From Dipteronia dyeriana (taxonomy: Eukaryota; Streptophyta; Magnoliopsida; Sapindales; Sapindaceae): a DNA stretch of 64,000 nt. This document shows, piece after piece, positions 57,326 through 64,000 of this stretch (its first letter is position 1; every line of letters starts with the position of its first letter). Made by a program: the position numbers and the translations under genes. The notes below the pieces were generated by a model that saw nothing but the letters and a program-made list of their open reading frames with translations, made no database searches and was not told the DNA's origin. The stretch lies in the NCBI GenBank assembly GCA_032871835.1, contig CM065301.1, forward strand, positions 34,790,405 through 34,854,404. Reading direction: 5' to 3'.

Positions 57326-58852
57326 TGAAAATAAATAAATGCATGTACCTGAACAACCTAGAGGAGGGGGTGAATATGTTTTAATCAAGTTAATTACAAA
57401 CTTTTCTTGATTAGTAAATAATAAAAATAACCAAAATAAAATAAGCACTCAATCGACAATATAAAGTGTGGAAAACAATAAATGACATATCGATTGAATT
57501 ACTTCCCCTCAGACTGGGTAAAACTCACGGGCTATCCTTCTAGCCATATGTGGTCCTCAAATCCACTATATGTAATGATGTTTACAACCTAGGTTGACCT
57601 TCAGTCACACCATTCTTTTTCACTAACCCACCACTACTACCCAACAGACCGTTTATAGTGATTCTTGGTCACTTTGCTTCTGCATTATGCACCTATAATC
57701 ACAAGATTTAACTCTCAAAGAAGAGATCAACAGCCTATGTAAATATTTGAATATATTCTAAATGTAATTAATGCTAGGCAACACTAAATGCTTATCTAGA
57801 GATTAAATGATGGCTATAAAAGCAATCCTAGATATCAATGTTGGTATGAATGCTCATAAATACCTAACTAGATAATGATATGCAAGTCTAAAATATAGTC
57901 AGTAGACAAAAGCCAATCAACAAGAGTTGTCATTAAACAAGGTAAGGACAATAAATACAATCAACAAGTGTAATCAATAAGTCCTAATCAATAGTGTCTA
58001 AATGCAAGGCATAAACACTTAGTTAGAGAGTAAAATGGTCCTATCAATAAATGGGCAATCTCAACCAATAAACAAAAACACAAAAATACTCAAAACATGC
58101 TTAATCAAAATACATGCAATTAACCAAAAAAGTAATTGCTAGTCCTAAGCAAAAATCAACAAATTGACAAGGAATATGTATAAGAACATGTTCAACTTAC
58201 AAGAATGTGAAAGAATGAAGAACCATGAGTAGATGATGCTTGAAAGATACTAGATGTACATGGGGTTTGTGTTTGGTTGAGTAAAAATAAAGTCTTGGAG
58301 CTCTCTCTCTAGGAGTTAAAATTCTCTTACTAAAAATTAGTTTTCTGAGCCCTTAGAGGAATTGGAGAAGAAGAAGATGTATTTATATGGGAAAACACGA
58401 GTTGTTAGTGAAAGAAAAAATTACCCTTATTGGCTATTTGGCCATCAGGCTCGGCGATTAGGAAGACCTTCGTTCCAATCATCGTTTGATCATAGTGTAT
58501 CAGATGTGATTCGGTGATCACATTCGACGGTTAGGCTAACCATCGATTCAACCATAGAATGAGGACAAAATCACTAGGTATGATTCGTCAGCCAGAACGG
58601 TGGTTAGCCAAGTCACCAATTCAACCGTAGAATGATGACAGGATCTCTGTCTTCAAATAGTAGTCCTATTCAAGAGTCAGACTGACCGTCGAATCAACCG
58701 TCGATTCCCAATAGGGGGAATCCCTACCAGTTGATCAACACGCTAAAACAAAACACTCCATCATGCATAGGTAGACATTTCAGATCAACAAACGGAAATG
58801 AAATACATAGAACACAACCACAATTATAACTAACATCAAGGTGCATGTGTGA
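57326..58852 (-). repeat. 5' LTR of E, partial
   Basis: Ends in TTTTCA next to the primer site. Right end stops in GTGCATGTGTGA where D2 begins. TATAAATA on the minus strand at about 58382-58389, with GC-rich palindromes just upstream of it. Confidence 0.83.
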
Positions 58853-59467
58853 TAGTATCATTTTGTATATGAAAATAGCTATTCAAACAAAATTTATAAA
58901 CCCGATTTTGCACTCACAATTGATAAACAATATATTAGCAAGTACGGGTATTGTCCACGGAGATCGTGTTATACCTATGTGATCAAATTTTTGGTCTAGA
59001 TAAAATGCAAGAAAAATAAATTGCAAATGATTGTTGTATTGAAATTAATTAAAATGCAACTAAGACTAAACTACTTAAAATGTAAAAAGTTAGTAAACGC
59101 AAAATATATGATTAGTGAACTAGGGGAATGATGGATCCAATAAGTAAACAATGGGCAAAGATGAACTCATAATTATGCACATAAGAAAAATGTAACCAAT
59201 CTAGATGTATAGCATTGGTTGTATATCTCTGATGAGTTTCCATTACAGATGTATAGTATTGGCCACTCACAATTGATTTTCTATGAGTGAACATCTATCA
59301 AATAAGGGATTAATCTATTAATTAAATCATCAACTTTGATGTATAGAATTGATGCTTAACCTATCACAAGCAATCAACCTAGATGTATAAAACTGATTAC
59401 TAATCAAAGTTAGAGAACAATTGGGATTATATTGTTCGGGTTTCACTTGAGGATGTACTCTTGTTTG
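58853..59467 (-). repeat. Repeat D2, first part
   Basis: Reverse-strand homologue of D1 (strongest over 58860-59000). It carries four copies of a GATGTATAG/A word followed by ATTG or CTG (59203, 59246, 59338, 59383). Continues at 61759 after the solo LTR C2. No gene. Confidence 0.5.
59463..59467. repeat. Target-site duplication of C2 (GTTTG)
   Basis: GTTTG at 59463-59467 is repeated exactly at 61754-61758. Confidence 0.9.
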
Positions 59468-61753
59468 TGTTGGGATTATGCACGATAGAAAGAGTATAAT
59501 AATGTATTTGCCAATCTTTTTATGTTAATAAAATGATTTCTAGTTTAACAAATCTTATAGCATTTGTAGTTTAATTATTATAATTGTCAAAAGTAAATAA
59601 TCATAAGGTCAAAAGACTGTGAGAAAAGAAGAATTGTTCATACATCTAGATATGTATGAGGTAGACACAATTCTTTAGTTAGTCATGAATAATGTTCACA
59701 ACTTAGGATAAATGTTGGGCACCTTTATCTTGTCAAAGTTGTAGATTCTTTAGCTAGCATTTGAGTGGGATCAAATGTGCTATGATGAGTCTAAAGTCAT
59801 CAAAGTGTTGTGTCTTTTTGCAAAATAATCTAGTGCACTGGGTGCATTGAATTGGATAGCAGTTAAATACTTTATCTAGAACCGTCAATGGATAAAAGTT
59901 TTCACTTGAAAACAATCAGAGAGTCTATCTCAATTCTGAGATAAATGATGGACTTATGGTTGCAAGTGCTATCATTTGAGCTATCAATGAGTACGATTTT
60001 ATAGCATAGTCTATCCTTGATAGTTTGGTGGTATTCAATTGTTAATCGATAGAGGACTTCATTTTTAGATATGGACATCATGGCTTCATTTTTGAAATGA
60101 GAGTAGAATATCATAATAACGATGTTTTGAGGTATTGGATATTAAATCTTAACGTTAAGTTTTCAATAGTGTCTATTGAAACATGGCTTCTGGACAAATC
60201 AAAATATTCATGTTCAAAATGTGGTCATATGAGTAAATATGGTAACTTGGAGAGCTATAGCCGGTCTACGAGCTCTTGGCGATTACTGGTATTCTTCACG
60301 AGGATATACTTTCTCCATTAATATTGTCTGGGGCATGAAAGAGGAATATTAACTTATTCTATCTTTATTTAAGAGTTCAATTTTAGTTTTTTAGTGGAAT
60401 GAACTAAAATTAATAGATCGGACCTAAGTGAATCATTTGTTGATTGTGATCGGGTTGTGTCTATTGGAGCTTAAATTTAGATAGCCCGCCAAGATCCCCA
60501 ATCCATATGAACTTGCATGGATCACTTGATATATTCTACCGGACCAATTTAGGGGTCTATCTAGAATTGTATTAAGGCATGTGGACTTGTTTCTTTTTGT
60601 AAGAATGGGTCTAGTTCACATGTGGACTTTTAATAAAAGTCCATTGGATTTAATAAAATAAGAAAAATAATATATATGCCTATATATTGTCATGGGCGGC
60701 AAGGCTAATGTATAAAAGACTAAATATACTATTTTTATTTTATTATTTAATTAAATAGAAATTAATTAATTTGTTGATTAAATAATTATTTAATTAAAAG
60801 TCAAAATCATTTCCTAGTAGGAGATGGTCTCCTAATATTATACTATTGTTAGTAGTATAATTAATATTAACAATTATATTTGATAAGTAGATAAATAAAA
60901 GGAATTATTTATCTAGTCAAATTAGGAAGTCTTTAATATGGTTACAAATACACTAATAAGTTGGATTAGGAGTCTTGGTGTAGGAAAGAATTCTTTTTGG
61001 AAAAGGATTCTTGGTCCTTAAGTAAATCCACCTAAGGATAGGATTCTTACCCACCAAATATATCCTTCTTAGGAAAGGATTTGTGATCCTATATATATCT
61101 CTTGTAAAATTCGGCCAGCCCTTGTATATTTCTAAGAAGGAATTTCGGTCAGCCCTAGATATATATAAGAGAAAATTTCGGTTAACCTAAAGAATTCTAC
61201 ATGGAGAGAATCCGTCCACCATAAGATTTTTGAGAGAAAATTTTGTTTTTACTCTAGAAAAAATTCGATCAACTCTAAGAAATAGTGTAAGATTCGGCAA
61301 AGAAGAAAGGGAAGAAAGAACGTTTATTTTTTCGATAGTACACTAGTAGCCTATACATTAAAAAGTTTTGTATACAATATCGAATCAAGGTTCATGCCAG
61401 TTTCAATCAAATTGATTGACAATTCACAAGTGACCTAACGTTCTTTGTTTTCTTCTTGGAGGATAATTGTGACTAACAAAGAAAAAGATTTTGTTTGTTT
61501 CCATCCTCAAGTATACAATTTAAAGAAAGGGAGACCACACTCCTAGGTGATTCACGTTCGTGGTTGGATTGGAAGATCTTGCGGATTCAATTCGGCACTA
61601 GTTCAATCGTCACGAGAAAAAGGTACGGTACTTTTTTATATACATCAATTAATTTAGGGTTAAGGTTCTAGTTATTAAAAAAGGAAAATATTTATATATA
61701 CCAAACCCTTATTCCCTAATTTTTCACGCTTTCGTTGTGCGATTTTCCTTACA
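59468..61753 (+). mobile_element. Solo LTR C2 of the C copia family
   Basis: 2286 bp, TGTTGGGATTATGC to GATTTTCCTTACA, with an exact 5-bp TSD directly on both sides and no primer site or purine tract. This is the footprint of recombination between the two LTRs of a former full element. TATA box at 60711-60718. The frame at 60097-60321 is LTR sequence. Confidence 0.93.
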
Positions 61754-61758
61754 GTTTG

Positions 61759-61924
61759 ACCCTTCCATTTGATTGAGGTAAAGAAGATCAGGTAGATGTA
61801 TACCCAATCAAGTACTCAAATAATTTTTCAAACAAATTGCTAAGAGAGGAAAGTACAATCAAAGACAATTCATCGTTGAAATCAATTAAAACAATAAAGA
61901 GAACATATTTGATAGATTGATACA

Positions 61925-61927
<3 letters not shown>
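61759..61927. repeat. Repeat D2, second part
   Basis: Resumes host sequence after C2. AT-rich; no gene. Its homology to D1 is not evident by eye. Confidence 0.35.
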
Positions 61928-61961
<34 letters not shown>

Positions 61962-61965
61962 CAAT
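61928..61965. repeat. TA microsatellite at the D2-C4 junction
   Basis: Two TA runs split by AAA; C-family leader sequence starts right after it. Confidence 0.85.
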
Positions 61966-63672
61966 TAAAACATGCTTGTTTTAGAAAGAGATGACACGCT
62001 AGGTATACATATACACACACACATATATATATATATATTTACATTGGAATGTTTGGATCTATATATGTTTAATAATGTGATTTGTTATTGCTCAATTTTG
62101 GTCCTAGAATTTCATTGTATTTTTGGTTTGGGATTGTAACAAGAAGGGATGTCTATCATCGCTATAATTTCCTTGTTGGTAGTTTCTAAGTTTTTTATTT
62201 TATTTTATTGTTGTAATAAAAAAAATTGCAGTATTTTTTTTGTTTAAAATAATGTTGTAAGATTGTCTAGGTTAAGAATAAGCAATATTAACTTATTATA
62301 TCTTTATTTAAGAGTTCAATTCTAGTTCTTTAGTAGAATGAACTAAAATTAATAGATCAGACATAAGTGAATCTTTTGTCAATTATGATTAGGTTATGTA
62401 TATTGGAGCTTAAATTTTGATAGACCGTCAAGATCCCCAATTCACACGAACTTGCATTGATCACTTGATATATTCTACCGAACCAATTTATGGGTCCATT
62501 TAGAATTGTATTAAGGCATGCAAATTTGTTTCTTTTAGTATGAATGACTCTAGTTCACATATGGACCTTTTTAATAAGGTCCAATGGATTTAATAAAATA
62601 GAAAAAAAAATCGCCCTGTATTTGTTAGCTTGGGCGGTAAGGGACTATATAATTGCCTTATATATTAATTTTTATTTTATTATTTAATTAAATGGAAATT
62701 AATTAATTAAAAGTCAAAATCTTTTTCCTAGTAGGAGATGGTCTCCTAGAGTCATATAATTGTTGGTAATATGATAAGTATCAAATACTATATTTGATAA
62801 GTTGGTAAATAGTATGAATTTATTTATCTATTCAAATTAGGAAGTGTTTGATTTCTATTAAAACTCTAATTGACAATTGGTTAAATTATGAAGTACTAAT
62901 ATAGTCACAATTTAATTATATTCAATAATTGGTTATTGAATAAATATACTATTTGAGTTGGATTCAGAGTCTTAATGTGGAAAATAAATCTTTTTATGAA
63001 AATAAATCTTTGTAACCAAGTAAATCCACCTAGAGGATTTACTATAATGAATCTTTGTCCATATAAATTTCGGCCAAGGCTAATTATAAGTAAAAATTCA
63101 GCGATGGTTTTTATGAGAGATAAATCGACCAAGTGATAGAATTTTGAGAGAGAAAATAATTAGTTTTTTCTCTGGAAAAAATTCGACAAACTCATAGATA
63201 TTGTGTATAGAATTCAGCCACGGAGAAGAGAAAAGAGGAAAGTTTTTCTTTTCAATAATGCACTAGTATCCTTTACATCAAAAGGGTTTTGTGTACAAAA
63301 ATTAAATAAGCTTCACGTGAGTTTCAATTAAATAGATTGATAATTCACAAGTGACCGAAAATTCTTGGGGTTTCTCTTGGAGGATTATTGTGACTAACAA
63401 AAGAAAAGGATTTTGTTTGTTTCCTTCCTCATGTATACAATTTAAAGAAAGGCAGCCCTCACTCCTAGGTGATTCAAGTTCGTGATTGGATTGGGAGATC
63501 TTGCGGATTCAATTCGACGCTAGTTCTATTGTCACGAGAAAATGGTACGATACGTTTAATATACGTTGATTAATATAGGGTTAAGGTTATTTCTTTTAAA
63601 GACGAAAAATTTAAAATCTACCTAACCCTAATTTTATGCTTCTGCAGTGTTTTGAATCGATTTTCCCTTACA
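61966..63672 (+). mobile_element. C4, deleted copia fragment of the C family
   Basis: 61966-62120 is C leader sequence in forward orientation (compare the reverse strand of 24050-24220, with GAGATGACAC and ATTTACATTGGAATG). 62121-62255 is unassigned AT-rich sequence. 62256-63672 is the last 1.4 kb of a C LTR, ending TTTTCCCTTACA. All coding sequence and the start of the 3' LTR are gone. The flank ACACT does not match GTTTG, so C4 is a different insertion from C2. The frame at 62905-63132 is LTR sequence. Confidence 0.75.
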
Positions 63673-64000
63673 ACACTAACATAACCTTATATATGGTTTC
63701 AAAAATGGGCTTGTTATGTTGATGTGGGCACAAAAATTGCATGAAATGCACGGGTATATACCCACGTAGTTACCCACGCAGTCCCATGAGCCAAATTCTT
63801 CATCTTCGGTACACGGGCAAATGCACTGGTATAGCGTTTGTGCTACCCACGCAATGACCTGATGCTAGATAATTCTTGCTTCTGTGAGTGAGCAAATGCA
63901 CTTGTAGTGTGCTGGTGTCACCCTTGCAACCTCTTTACTTCAGACTCGATACCAGTGCACAGAAGCTTCCTTGCGTCCTCCAATTGATCCTTTTCTACAC
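63673..64000. other. Unassigned sequence with repeated CACGGG / GCAAATGCAC words
   Basis: Contains CACGGGTATATACCCACG (partly palindromic), then CACGGGCAAATGCACTGGTA and GAGCAAATGCACTTGTA, loosely 100 bases apart. No open frame of note. Possibly part of another retroelement running out of the window. Confidence 0.4.

Larger units (their letters stand above)
54842..58852 (-). mobile_element. Gag-only copia-like element E, truncated at both ends
   Basis: Minus strand. Partial 3' LTR (54842-55648), purine tract, 1.7-kb internal region with gag only, canonical primer site, and 5' LTR (57326-58852) whose right 0.25 kb is missing. It shares with X the gag N-terminus type and the LTR end (AACCTAGAGG and GTGAATA next to the primer site). 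It holds no pol. Confidence 0.82.

Noticed and set aside
60097..60321. 74-codon plus-strand frame
   Set aside because: Inside solo LTR C2; homologous stretch in the C1 LTRs has stops.
61754..63672. C2 and C4 as 5' and 3' LTRs of one deleted element
   Set aside because: C2 has GTTTG on both of its own ends, and the C4 flank (ACACT) does not match, so they are separate insertions.

Overview
This is repeat-dense plant DNA, most likely heterochromatin of an AT-rich flowering-plant nuclear genome. Almost every base can be assigned to LTR retrotransposons of types known from angiosperms: Ty1/copia elements with an initiator-Met-tRNA primer site, and Ty3/gypsy elements of the Tat type with a GGCGCCGTC-like primer site, tandem repeats near the 3' end and an antisense ORF. 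I see no intact host gene, rRNA, tRNA or CRISPR array. Nearly all reading frames carry stops or frameshifts. Family and clade names rest on motif recognition and known family architecture, not on a database search.

The left two thirds is a Russian doll of insertions, and most layers have visible target-site duplications (TSDs). A minus-strand gypsy element (G2, 29709-43772, 3' end off the left edge) was hit by a copia-type LTR (C3, 1-1201 plus 29658-29708). That LTR was hit by a plus-strand gypsy element (G1, 1202-29652, TSD TATTT). G1 was hit by a minus-strand copia element (C1, 6502-26483, TSD near-identical). C1 gag was hit by a minus-strand, gag-bearing, pol-less copia-like element (X1, 12179-22698, TSD AAGGT/AAGGC). 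A second copy of that last family (X2, 35745-42338) sits separately in the G2 leader.

Right of G2 lie a 0.9-kb repeat of unknown class (D1), a third gypsy element (G3, 44680-54272, 3' end missing), a broken Myb/SANT-like gene fragment (54380-54660), a second gag-only copia-like family (E, 54842-58852, truncated at both ends), an inverted copy of D (D2) split by a solo copia LTR (C2, 59468-61753, TSD GTTTG), and a deleted copia fragment (C4, about 61966-63672).

The parts divide the work as follows. C1, G2 and G3 once encoded gag, protease, reverse transcriptase, RNase H and integrase and are now decayed. G1 has lost its whole reverse transcriptase to integrase block. X1, X2 and E keep primer sites, LTRs and a gag with zinc knuckles but no pol, so they would depend on an autonomous copia element for copying. 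X1 also has an unbroken 341-codon frame just before its 3' LTR. It resembles the extra (env-like / putative plant transposon protein) ORF of SIRE-type copia elements, and I regard it as the most interesting protein in the window. The gypsy elements carry an antisense ORF with its own TATA-like box and a tandem array of about 93-100 bp units.
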